From: Candidatus Moranbacteria bacterium RIFCSPHIGHO2_01_FULL_55_24
Lineage (GTDB): Bacteria > Patescibacteria > Paceibacteria > Moranbacterales > UBA1568
DNA: 64,000 nt
Direction: 5' to 3'
Assembly: GCA_001786575.1 (NCBI GenBank)
Contig: MFRW01000004.1
Coordinates: forward strand, 64,578-128,577
Position numbers and translations under genes: made by a program. Below the pieces are notes generated by a model that was given only the letters and a program-made list of their open reading frames with translations, made no database searches and was not told the origin of the DNA. Positions 15,598 to 23,620 of this stretch are shown piece by piece. The number at the start of each line of letters is the position of its first letter. The first letter of the stretch is position 1.

Positions 15598-16473
15598 TTA
15601 TAATGCGGCAGGGGTGATGTGGGAGGCCAAGAACGTGTAGGCTCCCTGTACCTCGCTCGATCCGGCAGTGATGCCGGGGTACCGGTTCACTTCGAGCAGA
15701 TACGGAAGACCAGTTTGTTTATCGATGATGATATCGGCGCGGGACCAAGACAGTCCCAGATGCCCGCTCGCTTTGACAGCCATATCTTTGATCTCTTTCG
15801 GGATATCTATCAGGTCGACGAACTGTTCGTCGGCGCCATTGCAGGCATTATTCCGGAATTCCCCGTCAGAGTGGTAGCTTTTTTCGCCGGCTACGACAAC
15901 GCCATTCACTACCATGATTCCCCAATCGTATTCGTTGGGAATGTAGCGCTGGAAAAGGAAGCTCTTATTCTTCGGAAGACCGGCCATCTTTTCTAAAAGA
16001 TCAGATTCGGAAGCGACGAATTCGGAATGTTTCCCTCTGGCTCCGCGGATATCTTTGATGATGAGGGGGTAGCCGCAGGTCTTTTTTATGAGTCCCATGC
16101 TTTTTTCAACATTGCTGCGACTGACAAAAACGGTATCAGGGATGGGGAGACCGTTCAACGCAAAGACCATACAGTCAGTGACTTTCGAAGGGCTTTTCTC
16201 TACGTACGAATGAGGAGTTCCGGCAGACTCGAGATAGAGGTGGAGAGCATAGGCGATATCCCGATAATTCCAGCCTGAAGTAAGCCAAACGAATGAGAAT
16301 TCGCGTATATCGATTCCTCTGTGGAGAGCCTGGACAGCCCCTTTGTGGAAAGCGAGCTCAAGATCCGGGTATTTCCCTGCCGTGAAATCTATAGGGAAGG
16401 GGAACTTCTTTATGGCTTGCGGCGTGCTTTTGAGAGCCGGAAGACTCAAGAGGGTGAATGGTTTTTCGGGCAT
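15598..16473 (-). CDS. RimK-like ATP-grasp enzyme
   Basis: About 291 residues (ATG at 16473; an in-frame ATG at 16488 adds 5). Central ATP-grasp elements: PLIIKDIRGARGKHSEFVAS (ATP-binding strand-loop), FLFQRYIPNEYDWGIMVVNG, and the Mg-binding end YLLEVNRYPGITAG. The N-terminal third lacks recognisable motifs. RimK-like enzymes ligate amino acids to carboxyl groups of peptides, proteins or cofactors. The substrate is not predictable and no partner gene sits next to it. It stands alone, separated by about 160 bp from the next gene upstream on its strand. Confidence 0.8.
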   Translation of the reverse strand: MPEKPFTLLSLPALKSTPQAIKKFPFPIDFTAGKYPDLELAFHKGAVQALHRGIDIREFSFVWLTSGWNYRDIAYALHLYLESAGTPHSYVEKSPSKVTDCMVFALNGLPIPDTVFVSRSNVEKSMGLIKKTCGYPLIIKDIRGARGKHSEFVASESDLLEKMAGLPKNKSFLFQRYIPNEYDWGIMVVNGVVVAGEKSYHSDGEFRNNACNGADEQFVDLIDIPKEIKDMAVKASGHLGLSWSRADIIIDKQTGLPYLLEVNRYPGITAGSSEVQGAYTFLASHITPAAL

Positions 16474-16488
16474 AGAGCGAGAAATCAA

Positions 16489-16634
16489 AGATAAGATGAC
16501 TTCTCGTTCATGGAACTTTTCAAGACGCTCAATGGCAAGGAAGAAAAGAAGGCTTTAAAGCCTAATAATGAAGAAATCAACTAATTATATAACGATTTTC
16601 CTGTTTTGTAAAGCCTCGGAGGACTTGAACCTCT
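16489..16634. other. Intergenic with tRNA-like 3' fragment
   Basis: No gene. On the minus strand, directly after the ferric-reductase-like stop codon, GAGGTTCAAGTCCTC resembles a tRNA T-arm followed by an acceptor-like 3' strand. No matching 5' half is visible. Confidence 0.35.
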
Positions 16635-17441
16635 TTAACTTTGGAGCCGGGCTTTGCTTAGGCGCGCCTTGATTGTGTAAAAAACCCGGACGAGGACGAG
16701 GAGCGTCACGAGCAGGGCAGAGAAACCGTAGAGCCAGATCATCCACCACTCTTTCGAATCGGTTCCGCTCATGATGCCATGAGCCAGGAAAAAGAAATAG
16801 GCAGGAAAACTCACGTAGTGGATGGTGCGCCACGTCTTGAACGACATTTGTTTGCGAAATTCAGACGTCAGGATGAGAACCGTGATGCCGTAGAAGGCAA
16901 GAATCCCTAAAGCGACTGCCCAGCGGAAATCGAAGCCGAGAGCCGAAGCGTAGTCGCGGCTAATGAGAAATGGTATCAGGGCTTCGCCCAGGCGAAGCTG
17001 GAAATATGGATCGAAAAGAAGGCTTACGAAGTGGGCTACTACGAGAGTGAGCGCGCTCCAAGAGAAGAAGCGATGCATCTCGTAGTTCATGGGCGGCGGC
17101 AGGAAGGTGGCTACGAGCCGCGTGGACATGAGCAGGCCGTTTATGGCCACGATGGTCAGGAGGATAAAGGCTGCGATGCCGCTCGCTCGGCTGATATACC
17201 AGGCAAGCTGGGGTGTTCCGATTAGGCCAGGGTTCTCGATAGTTGTTTCTGCGGGTTCTGCTGTATAAGTGTCTGCCGGTGTGGGAGTCGGGGACAGATC
17301 GCGGATAGTGGGAGCGGGAACGAAAATCTCCTCGCTTTCTTCTGCATCGGACTGCTCATCTTCAGCTTTGACGAGAGGTATTTGGGCCGCAAAAAACAGG
17401 ATGATGATGAGGAAAAAGATTTTAGAGCGTGTTCCAGACAT
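16635..17441 (-). CDS. Ferric-reductase-like transmembrane protein
   Basis: 268 residues. A signal peptide (about 1-24, ending VKA-E) and an acidic/Thr-Pro linker (25-75) precede about six membrane helices with the ferric-reductase/MsrQ layout. Putative haem-ligand histidines: MHRFFSWSALTLVVAHFVSLL (two His about 13 residues apart) and RTIHYVSFPAYFFFLAHGIM (two His). It would move electrons across the membrane. The start at 17441 overlaps the end of apbE by 20 bp, so coupled expression is likely. The link to ApbE suggests a flavin-dependent electron path, but no FMN-binding domain is visible here. Confidence 0.8.
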   Translation of the reverse strand: MSGTRSKIFFLIIILFFAAQIPLVKAEDEQSDAEESEEIFVPAPTIRDLSPTPTPADTYTAEPAETTIENPGLIGTPQLAWYISRASGIAAFILLTIVAINGLLMSTRLVATFLPPPMNYEMHRFFSWSALTLVVAHFVSLLFDPYFQLRLGEALIPFLISRDYASALGFDFRWAVALGILAFYGITVLILTSEFRKQMSFKTWRTIHYVSFPAYFFFLAHGIMSGTDSKEWWMIWLYGFSALLVTLLVLVRVFYTIKARLSKARLQS

Positions 17442-18348
17442 AGGGAATGGCTTCTGGAGTAAACAGGATTTTCCCGTCCTGCATTGCCAGTATAGCAGAA
17501 AGCGATTTTTCTTCGGCGAAAGCCAGCGCTTCGTTTTTCCCGAGAAGAAAAAGAGTCTTGGCGAACACATCGGCCGAGGTCGCATCTTCGGCGATGACGG
17601 TAGCGGTCGCCAGATCGCTCGGAAAGCTTTTCCCGCTCTCCGGATGGATCAGATGGTGTTTCGGTTCGCCTTCTTTTTCCCACCGGCGCCGATTGCTGCC
17701 GGAAGTCGCTACCCCTTTGCCGGAAAGGAGAAGCATCGCCAGAGTGTGCCGGCTATCATGAGGGTCTTCTACGTCGATTCCCCAGTTCTGGTCGTCCAAC
17801 ATATTCCTCCCAGCTGCGAAGATGTCGCCGCCCGCGTCTACAAGGAAGTTTTCAAAGCGCGTCGCCAGGAAACGGGCGACTTTGTCTACGACGAAGCCTT
17901 TGCCGATCCCTCCCAAGTCGATCTTCATCGTTTTCGGTTTGGTGATCGTATTGTCTGATTGATTGAGAGCAAGGGCGTCGAGCTGCTCCGGCCGCCACTC
18001 GCCCTGCCGCTCTTCGGCATATGCTCCGAGATAGCCTTCTTTCTCAAGTGCCGGAAGAAGCGCAGGATTGAAGAGTCCGCGCGTCTGCTGGGAAAAGTCC
18101 TTCGATTGTTTCAAAAGGCTGAAGAGTTCATCGGAAACGACGCAAGATTCGGACTCGTTGAATCTCCACAGCTCGTTCTCTTTCTGAAAACGGCTGTACC
18201 GGGACTCGAAATCACGGAACATAGCGAAAGATTCTTCGAGAGCGGCCGCGGCAGCGTCTTCCTGTCCGGCACGAAACTGAATCTCGATATAGATATCGGT
18301 TTTCATGATTTCTTGCTGCAGCTCGCGAGCGATTTTCTTCCAGCTCAT
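17422..18348 (-). CDS. apbE: FAD:protein FMN transferase
   Basis: 308 residues, typical ApbE. Motifs: FRDFESRYSRFQKENELWRFN, GLFNPALLPALEKEGYLGAY, KIDLGGIGKGFVVDKVARFL, NFLVDAGGDIFAAG and DLATATVIAEDATSADVFAKTLFLLG, including the Mg- and FAD-binding blocks. It attaches FMN covalently to a Thr/Ser of target proteins, using Mg2+. No lipobox or signal peptide is evident, so it may act in the cytoplasm or be exported atypically. It is the middle gene of a three-gene minus-strand operon with a Pro/Ala-rich membrane protein and the ferric-reductase-like protein. No target with the canonical DGxSGAS/T motif is seen nearby. Confidence 0.93.
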   Translation of the reverse strand: MSWKKIARELQQEIMKTDIYIEIQFRAGQEDAAAAALEESFAMFRDFESRYSRFQKENELWRFNESESCVVSDELFSLLKQSKDFSQQTRGLFNPALLPALEKEGYLGAYAEERQGEWRPEQLDALALNQSDNTITKPKTMKIDLGGIGKGFVVDKVARFLATRFENFLVDAGGDIFAAGRNMLDDQNWGIDVEDPHDSRHTLAMLLLSGKGVATSGSNRRRWEKEGEPKHHLIHPESGKSFPSDLATATVIAEDATSADVFAKTLFLLGKNEALAFAEEKSLSAILAMQDGKILFTPEAIPYVWNTL

Positions 18349-18375
18349 AATGAGGATGCGTTTACCGGACCTGAT

Positions 18376-18726
18376 TTAGGAAGATTTGGTCTTGCGGGAA
18401 CTCTTCGGCTTCTTTACTGCCGGTGCAGGAGCAGCAACCTTGGCCGGCTGCGGTGCCACGGTAGCGGGAGCGGCGATCGGTTTAGGCGTAACAGGAGCAG
18501 GTTCCGGAGCCGGGGCTGGTGTTTCAGCAGGAGGCGTTGGCAAAATATCAGGAGCAACTTGATCGGCAGGCGGCAGATCAACGATCGAAGGCAGTGGATT
18601 GTCATTCCACGCTATCTTCTGGCCATTTTTTGCCTGTTCTACGGCGACGACCGCGGAAAAGGAGCCGAGGAAAGCCAAAACGGCAAAACCCAGGAACCAA
18701 AAGCGAAATTTCCATTTGTTATTCAT
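18376..18726 (-). CDS. Small Pro/Ala-rich membrane-anchored protein
   Basis: 116 residues, unrecognised. One membrane segment or signal peptide (about 8-28, FLGFAVLAFLGSFSAVVAVE). The rest is a Pro/Ala/Val-rich extended region (TPPAETPAPAPEPAPVTPKP) ending in a Lys/Ser-rich tail. It looks like a spacer reaching through the envelope. It is first in the operon with apbE and the ferric-reductase-like gene (27 bp gap), which suggests a structural role around that electron-transfer unit. A CCTGC-TATCAC -10-like sequence lies just upstream. Confidence 0.6.
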   Translation of the reverse strand: MNNKWKFRFWFLGFAVLAFLGSFSAVVAVEQAKNGQKIAWNDNPLPSIVDLPPADQVAPDILPTPPAETPAPAPEPAPVTPKPIAAPATVAPQPAKVAAPAPAVKKPKSSRKTKSS

Positions 18727-18830
18727 AGTGTTAGAGTGATAGCAGGTATTATTCTCTGTTGAGTAGTACGAGAAAGCAGAGAAAAAGTTTTCAAAACTGA
18801 CAAAAAAAGCTTTATTTAAAGCACCAGACT

Positions 18831-19400
18831 ATGCCTTCTTCCCTCGAAGATCTTACCGATCAGGAATTGATAGCTCGGGCAAAAGATGACCCGGAGATGT
18901 TCGGGCTGCTCATGGACCGCTATGCGGAGCCTCTTCTGCGCTTCATCATGCGGCTCACGGGATGGGGAACGAATGAGGCGGAAGACATCCTTCAGGAAAC
19001 ATTTATCAAGACCTATCGCTACCTGAACAGCTACGATCCTGGTCTCAAGTTTTCAAGCTGGATCTACCGCATCGCCTACAACCAGACCATCGATGCATTG
19101 CGGCACGAACAGGCGCGCCCTTTTATGAAGGCGCTCCCGGTGGAAGAGGTGGCCCACCTGCTTGCCGACCAGACTGACCTTGAAGCCGAATTCCTCAAGC
19201 AAGAAGCTTTTGAAAAGCTTCAGACAGCTATCTACGCCCTTCCCTTGAAGTACCGAGAGGTGCTGGTTTTGCGTTTCCTCGAGGAAAAAGACTATGATGA
19301 AATAACTGACATCCTCCAGAAGCCGAAGGGGACGGTAGCGACTCTCATCCGCCGCGGGAGAAAACTTCTTTTTGAAAACATTCAGCAGATATCCGCGTAA
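18831..19400 (+). CDS. ECF-type RNA polymerase sigma factor
   Basis: 189 residues. Region 2: LMDRYAEPLLRFIMRLTG, AEDILQETFIKTYRYLNSYD and FSSWIYRIAYNQTIDALRHE. Region 4: LQTAIYALPLKYREVLVLRF and DYDEITDILQKPKGTVATLIRRGRKLL (helix-turn-helix). Regions 1 and 3 are absent, as in extracytoplasmic-function sigma factors. It probably drives a stress or envelope regulon. The downstream membrane-protein gene starts 9 bp after the stop and is the natural anti-sigma candidate, although it lacks a recognised anti-sigma motif. Confidence 0.93.
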   Translation: MPSSLEDLTDQELIARAKDDPEMFGLLMDRYAEPLLRFIMRLTGWGTNEAEDILQETFIKTYRYLNSYDPGLKFSSWIYRIAYNQTIDALRHEQARPFMKALPVEEVAHLLADQTDLEAEFLKQEAFEKLQTAIYALPLKYREVLVLRFLEEKDYDEITDILQKPKGTVATLIRRGRKLLFENIQQISA

Positions 19401-19409
19401 TACATATAT

Positions 19410-19871
19410 ATGACTCCCTTCGCCGAAAAGACCTTGGACCGGATCCGCCAAGAACGCCTCGCACCTCTGCCAAGCTGGCTTTTCCGGTCGATTCAGTTCG
19501 GATGGTGGGCGGGAGTGGGCAGCATGCTTGTTCTGGCCGGCGTATGTACAGCCATCGCCTTCCATATCGCTTTCGAACTGCGGTGGAACCTGCTGGGCCG
19601 AAATGATCTTGGCTGGGCCGCTATTTTCTTTCTCTCCGCGCCGCTGGTCTGGCTCTTTTTCGTCCTCGTCTTCATCCTTCTGGGGAGCTACGCTTTTCGG
19701 CATACGCGGAACGGCTATCGGCATACCTTGCTTGTGATAATCCCCCTTTTCATCCTTGCAAGCCTCCTGCTGGCTTTTGTCTTAGAATACTCTCCCTTCG
19801 ATGCGATCGTGGAGAACTTCTTTCTCCGCGCCGCTCCTCTCCAAGATTTACCGGAGAGCCTGATCCAGTAA
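19410..19871 (+). CDS. Four-helix membrane protein, candidate anti-sigma partner
   Basis: 153 residues. A cytoplasmic-looking N-terminal ~30 residues (RIRQERLAPLPSWLFR) precedes hydrophobic segments at about 30-55, 68-92 and 103-125. No zinc-binding HxxxCxxC motif, so not a ZAS-type anti-sigma. Co-transcription with the ECF sigma gene (9 bp gap) suggests that it sequesters or senses for that factor; this is inference from context. Small membrane proteins of this kind downstream of sigma genes are common in Patescibacteria contigs. Confidence 0.6.
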   Translation: MTPFAEKTLDRIRQERLAPLPSWLFRSIQFGWWAGVGSMLVLAGVCTAIAFHIAFELRWNLLGRNDLGWAAIFFLSAPLVWLFFVLVFILLGSYAFRHTRNGYRHTLLVIIPLFILASLLLAFVLEYSPFDAIVENFFLRAAPLQDLPESLIQ

Positions 19872-19983
19872 GTTCCGCACACAACGGCTGGCTGATCCTG
19901 CGAGTGTACCGGAGACAGGCATTTGACAGCGAGGAGTATAATAGAGATGGAGCAAGAATTTTTATCATTTCTTATAGGAACAT

Positions 19984-20130
19984 ATGAAGAAAAAATCTAC
20001 CCGGATCGTAGACAAAGAGAAGGAAATGCAGGAGCATTTCCACCTGACCCGCCCTCCGCGGCTTGATGGGAAGGCGAAGAACGCCATGATGCTTTCCAAG
20101 CGGAAGAAAAAGAAAGCTGAAAAAGAGTAG
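19984..20130 (+). CDS. Small Lys-rich protein (48 aa)
   Basis: Short ORF of 48 residues, very basic: MKKKSTRIVDKEKEMQEHF, then TRPPRLDGKAKNAMMLSK and a Lys-rich end. It is supported by a TATAAT upstream (about 19937-19942) and by its place in a run of plus-strand genes. No known domain; nucleic acid or ribosome binding is conceivable from charge alone. Confidence 0.5.
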   Translation: MKKKSTRIVDKEKEMQEHFHLTRPPRLDGKAKNAMMLSKRKKKKAEKE

Positions 20131-20163
20131 GAAGAGAGACGTAATCAGCTAAATAACCCACAT

Positions 20164-20283
20164 ATGATGTACGGATACAGTTTTTTCGGGGGAGGACTCG
20201 GTCTTCTGACCTGGCTCGCTCTCTTTATCGACCTGGTGCTGGTCGGAGTGTGGCTCTGGCAGCAGATAGCGAAGAAGCAATAA
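20164..20283 (+). CDS. Small single-span membrane protein (39 aa)
   Basis: 39 residues: a Gly/aromatic N-terminus (MMYGYSFFGGGLG), one membrane helix (LLTWLALFIDLVLVGVWLW) and a short basic tail (QIAKKQ). Such tiny Gly/Tyr-starting membrane proteins are frequent in this type of genome. It ends 10 bp before the phosphoribosyltransferase gene. Confidence 0.55.
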   Translation: MMYGYSFFGGGLGLLTWLALFIDLVLVGVWLWQQIAKKQ

Positions 20284-20293
20284 GAAAATCGCC

Positions 20294-20938
20294 ATGGGGG
20301 TATTCGCTGACAGACAAGAAGCGGGGAAGCTCCTCGCGAAAAAGCTTGCGGAGTATCGCGGCACGGACGCCGTGATCATAGCGCTTCCGCGAGGCGGAGT
20401 CGTCACTGGCGCTGAAGTGGCCCGCGCGCTCCATCTCCCGCTCGACATCGCGGTCGTGCGCAAGATAGGGCACCCACAGAACCCCGAGTACGCGATCTGC
20501 GTCACGGACGAGAAAGGCATATCCATATGCAACGAAGCGGAGGCCCGGGCGGTCGATCAGGATTGGCTCAAAGAAGAGATCGAACGGCAAAGAAAGGAAG
20601 CGGAGCGGCGTATCGCTGCCTACAGGGGCAAAGAGAAGCGGCGCGAACTCGGCGGGAAGACAGTCATAGTGGTGGATGACGGCATCGCGACCGGTCTCAC
20701 TATGCGGGGAGCGCTCCTGGCGATCCGGAAAGAGCATCCCAAGAAACTCGTCGTAGCGGTTCCGGCGGCTCCGTACGATGCGGAACTGGCGTTACGCGAA
20801 GAGGTGGACTCGATAGTGATTCTTGAGGATACCCGGCACTATCTCGGGGCGGTCGGAGCGTACTATGATGATTTCCCCCAGGTTTCCGACGAAGAAGTGA
20901 TCGATCTCTTGAAGGAGGATACGCTCAAGAAAACATGA
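20294..20938 (+). CDS. Phosphoribosyltransferase-family protein
   Basis: 214 residues. Key motifs: VIIALPRGGVVTGAEVARAL near the start, LDIAVVRKIGHPQNPEYAI, and the PRPP-binding loop KTVIVVDDGIATGLTMRGAL. A charged helical insert (LKEEIERQRKEAERRIAAYR) lies between them. The family resembles proteins often found beside dienelactone-hydrolase-like enzymes; the acceptor base is unknown. The ATG at 20294 is followed directly by the conserved FADRQEAGKLLA block, supporting the start. YjbQ follows 30 bp downstream. Confidence 0.88.
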   Translation: MGVFADRQEAGKLLAKKLAEYRGTDAVIIALPRGGVVTGAEVARALHLPLDIAVVRKIGHPQNPEYAICVTDEKGISICNEAEARAVDQDWLKEEIERQRKEAERRIAAYRGKEKRRELGGKTVIVVDDGIATGLTMRGALLAIRKEHPKKLVVAVPAAPYDAELALREEVDSIVILEDTRHYLGAVGAYYDDFPQVSDEEVIDLLKEDTLKKT

Positions 20939-20968
20939 AACTTTTGAAAAGCGAATAATTCCCTCTTT

Positions 20969-21376
20969 ATGGAAATATTTACCGTCGAGACAGAACAAGA
21001 GCGCCAGGTCGTCGATCTGACGGACAAGGTGAACGAAATAATCGGGCATCACCCTGTAAAAGGGGAGATGTGCCATCTTTTCATACGCCATACGACTGCT
21101 GCGCTTACCATTGTTCCTATCGATCCGAAGAGGGAACTGGACCTCATAGGGATGATAGAAGCGATGGTGCCTCATCACCTGCATGTGAAAGCGTCCCAAA
21201 ACGGGCACGACCATGTCGCGACCTATCTCCCGGCAGATATTCTGGCATCTTTCGTTGGTTCAACTCTTGCGATTCCGGTAAAGAACAAGAAACTCATGCT
21301 TGGGGATTTTCAGCGAGTCGTTCTTTTGGAATTCGCCGGTCCCAGCAAGCGCGAAATCGTGTATATCTGCGCTTGA
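20969..21376 (+). CDS. YjbQ/UPF0047 family protein
   Basis: 135 residues covering the whole family: GEMCHLFIRHTTAALTIVPID, then an HHLH segment, GHDHVATYLPADILASFVGST, and KKLMLGDFQRVVLLEFAGPSKR. UPF0047 proteins form small trimers with a conserved His/Glu site; thiamine-phosphate synthase activity has been reported for members of the family, but the physiological role is not settled. Transcription ends at a strong hairpin (about 21405-21430). Confidence 0.9.
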   Translation: MEIFTVETEQERQVVDLTDKVNEIIGHHPVKGEMCHLFIRHTTAALTIVPIDPKRELDLIGMIEAMVPHHLHVKASQNGHDHVATYLPADILASFVGSTLAIPVKNKKLMLGDFQRVVLLEFAGPSKREIVYICA

Positions 21377-21404
21377 TAAGACTCCGCTGCAAAAATATAT
21401 GGGA

Positions 21405-21430
21405 AAGCGCCTCGCGGAGGCGTTTTTTGA
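21405..21430 (+). terminator. Terminator after yjbQ-like gene
   Basis: GC-rich stem CGCCTC/GAGGCG followed by TTTTTT. Confidence 0.85.
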
Positions 21431-21523
21431 TAATAAGCGAAGTTGACGAAAGATTTCAAAGAAGTTACTTTTGCCTTGAGCAAAGTTCGTTCACAATTTC
21501 AAAGAGAGAAAGGAGAAACCGTT

Positions 21524-22099
21524 ATGAAAATACTTCTTGCTGTCTTGGCTCTCGGAGCCGCAAGCACGCCGCTCAATGATGCACGGCATCAGGCTTTCAT
21601 TCAGACGACGGATCCGCCGCCGTCCGCCGCATTTCCCATGGTCGATCGGCCGATGACCGCCGGGTTCGCTGTTTCGGGGAAGAGGGAGATCGATACGATC
21701 ATCCTCCATTCCTCGTACGATCCTGTCGGTAAGGATCCGTACTCGGTCCGAGGAGTTGTCCGGGGATATGAGCGGTACGGCGTGAGCGCACATTACCTGA
21801 TCGATCGAGCGGGCGCTATCTATCGCCTGGTTCCCGAGAAGAACGTGAGCTACCATGCCGGGGCGAGCAGGATGCCGGACGGACGGACCAACGTCAACCG
21901 GTTCTCACTCGGCATCGAGATCATGAACAAGAAGGATGACAGCTATACGCCGGCCCAATACGCTGCCGCCCGTTACCTCATAAGCAGGCTGAAGGGCCAA
22001 TATCCCATCAGGTATGTCTTGGGGCATAACAAGATCGCGCCGGACAGAAAGAGCGACCCGTGGAATTTCAATTGGAATACGCTCCGGTCGCCGGCATGA
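21524..22099 (+). CDS. Exported N-acetylmuramoyl-L-alanine amidase
   Basis: 191 residues. Signal peptide at about 1-15 (MKILLAVLALGAAS). Amidase_2 domain: IDTIILHSSYD (zinc His), VSAHYLIDRAGAIYRLVPE, NVSYHAGASRMPDG, RFSLGIEIMN and YVLGHNKIAPDRKSDPWNF (second His and the substrate Lys/Asp loop). It cleaves the muramic acid-alanine bond of peptidoglycan. AAGGAG lies 8-13 nt before the ATG and fixes the start at 21524 over an upstream in-frame codon. TTGACG and TACTTT at about 21443 and 21466 could be its promoter. Confidence 0.92.
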   Translation: MKILLAVLALGAASTPLNDARHQAFIQTTDPPPSAAFPMVDRPMTAGFAVSGKREIDTIILHSSYDPVGKDPYSVRGVVRGYERYGVSAHYLIDRAGAIYRLVPEKNVSYHAGASRMPDGRTNVNRFSLGIEIMNKKDDSYTPAQYAAARYLISRLKGQYPIRYVLGHNKIAPDRKSDPWNFNWNTLRSPA

Positions 22100-22142
22100 G
22101 AAACAGGAGAACCTATGACTTTTCTCTTCTATCATCTAACCT

Positions 22143-22178
22143 AACCCACCGACGAGAAATTCGTTTCGGTGGGTTTTC
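22143..22178 (+). terminator. Terminator between amidase and csoR
   Basis: Stem ACCCACCGA/TCGGTGGGT followed by a T-rich tail. Confidence 0.75.
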
Positions 22179-22184
22179 TGTTTC

Positions 22185-22213
22185 TTGACAATACCCCCAG
22201 GGGGGTATAGATT
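22185..22213 (+). promoter_or_regulatory. CsoR promoter with overlapping copper operator
   Basis: TTGACA (22185-22190) is followed by ATACCCCCAGGGGGGTAT (22191-22208), a near-perfect G/C-tract palindrome of the kind bound by CsoR-family repressors, and by a TATAGA/TAGATT -10. The operator fills the spacer, so bound CsoR would block polymerase. Confidence 0.82.
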
Positions 22214-22236
22214 GGAAATATTTCTAAGGAAAATCT

Positions 22237-22500
22237 ATGCATCAATCCAAACAGAAGCTTTCTCGGCGCCTCAAGATTATCGAGGGCCAAGTGCGCGGGC
22301 TCCAGGAGATGATTGCCAAAGACGCGTACTGCATCGATGTCATCACGCAGACTTCGGCGGTGAAGCAGGCGCTCACGGCGATAGAGGATGCTCTTATGGA
22401 GAGCCATTTGAACACCTGTGTCATCAAACAGATCAAGGGGGGCAAGGAAAGCAAGGCCAAAGAAGAGATCCTCAAGGTTTACCGGCTTAAGCGCAAGTAA
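22237..22500 (+). CDS. csoR: Copper-sensing repressor CsoR
   Basis: 87 residues, all-helical DUF156/CsoR family. RRLKIIEGQVRGLQEMI is the family N-terminal signature. The Cu(I) ligands Cys32 (DAYCIDV), His57 and Cys61 (ESHLNTC) are all present, matching the copper-sensing C-H-C subtype and not the nickel or formaldehyde types. It should dissociate from DNA when copper binds. It is the first gene of the copper block and its own promoter carries the operator, so the block is probably copper-induced. Confidence 0.95.
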   Translation: MHQSKQKLSRRLKIIEGQVRGLQEMIAKDAYCIDVITQTSAVKQALTAIEDALMESHLNTCVIKQIKGGKESKAKEEILKVYRLKRK

Positions 22501-22520
22501 TTATATTTATACGAACTTTT

Positions 22521-23180
22521 ATGAATAAAGATGCGATAGCCTACGGAGTTATCGGCCTCCTGTTGGGCGTAGTGATCACCGGCTTTACGGCAGGATACGC
22601 AGTGAATAACGATATGCGAGGAATGATGAATATGATTGGCATGTGGCCGTCGTCGGGACTGCAAAATTCAAAGACAATGATGGAGAATAGCGACCGCCAT
22701 TTTATAGAACAAATGATTCCGCATCATGAGGACGCTATTGTTATGGCTGATAGCGCTCTGGAAAAAGCACAGCATCAAGAGATTAAGAACCTCGCTAATG
22801 ATATTAAACGAACACAAAGCGTTGAGATAGAACAGATGCAGGAGTGGTATAAGAATTGGTTTGGTGCTGAAGTTCCAAAAGATAGTTCGGTGATGGGTAG
22901 TAGCAGGATGCGTATGGGGATGATGGGCAATGAGAGTGATGTGGAGACATTAAGAAACGCTTCTAATTTCGACGAATCTTTTATAGAAGAGATGATACCG
23001 CATCACCAGATGGCAGTAATGATGGCCAATATGTTGCTCGTTGGCACAAATCGTCCTGAAATGAAAAAACTGGCTGAAGATATCATTTCTGCCCAGACAA
23101 AAGAAATAAATGAAATGCGACAGTGGATGAAAGACTGGGGTTATACGGCGGGCAACGATGCCGGTATGATGCAACGCTAG
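22521..23180 (+). CDS. Membrane-anchored tandem DUF305 protein
   Basis: 219 residues. Membrane anchor at 7-28, then two DUF305 domains, each with the FIExMIPHHxxA signature: RHFIEQMIPHHEDAIVMADS (about 65) and SFIEEMIPHHQMAVMMANML (about 155). DUF305 proteins are exported, Met/His-rich and linked to metal tolerance, so the repeated MMxM and HH motifs suggest copper binding. It follows csoR by 20 bp. Codons are A+T-richer than in copA, pointing to a separate origin within the operon. Confidence 0.9.
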   Translation: MNKDAIAYGVIGLLLGVVITGFTAGYAVNNDMRGMMNMIGMWPSSGLQNSKTMMENSDRHFIEQMIPHHEDAIVMADSALEKAQHQEIKNLANDIKRTQSVEIEQMQEWYKNWFGAEVPKDSSVMGSSRMRMGMMGNESDVETLRNASNFDESFIEEMIPHHQMAVMMANMLLVGTNRPEMKKLAEDIISAQTKEINEMRQWMKDWGYTAGNDAGMMQR

Positions 23181-23227
23181 AGCGTGAGGATGGCGCGTAA
23201 ACGCTAAATATTTTTAGAAACAAGATC

Positions 23228-23617
23228 ATGCAATACTCTCTTAGGAAAAAAGTAGCTGCGTCCGATTTTAGTGAGGTCGTGGAAGAAACGAAAGAGGCGC
23301 TTAAAGAGCAGGGTTTCGGCATTTTAACGGTAGTAGATGTCCAGGCGACACTTAGCCAGAAGCTTGGAGTAGAGTATGGGCAGTATATCATTTTAGGTGC
23401 GTGCAATCCGCCTCTCGCTTACCAAGCATTACAAGCAGAAAAGGAAATTGGCCTTTTTTTGCCCTGTAATATTATTGTCTATGAGGAAAATTCAGAGTTT
23501 TTCGTTTCTACCATCCTGCCTACGGCCGCAATGAATATGCTGGATAATCCGGCGCTTCAAAAGGTAGCGCGTGAAGTTGAGAATAAGCTGCGAATGGTTC
23601 TTGATCATATTGAATGA
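23228..23617 (+). CDS. DUF302 domain protein
   Basis: 129 residues, a single DUF302 domain: EETKEALKEQGFGILTVVDVQ, KLGVEYGQYIILGACNPPLAYQAL, GLFLPCNIIVYE and a C-terminal helix. One Cys lies in each of the GACNPP and LPCN motifs, both conserved in DUF302. The function is unknown; the domain is often found with metal or redox genes. It ends 3 bp before copA and is A+T-rich like the DUF305 gene in front of it. Confidence 0.9.
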   Translation: MQYSLRKKVAASDFSEVVEETKEALKEQGFGILTVVDVQATLSQKLGVEYGQYIILGACNPPLAYQALQAEKEIGLFLPCNIIVYEENSEFFVSTILPTAAMNMLDNPALQKVAREVENKLRMVLDHIE

Positions 23618-23620
23618 TAT

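Noticed and set aside
16600..16634. tRNA gene on the minus strand
   Set aside because: A T-arm-like element is present but no D-arm, anticodon arm or pairing 5' acceptor strand.
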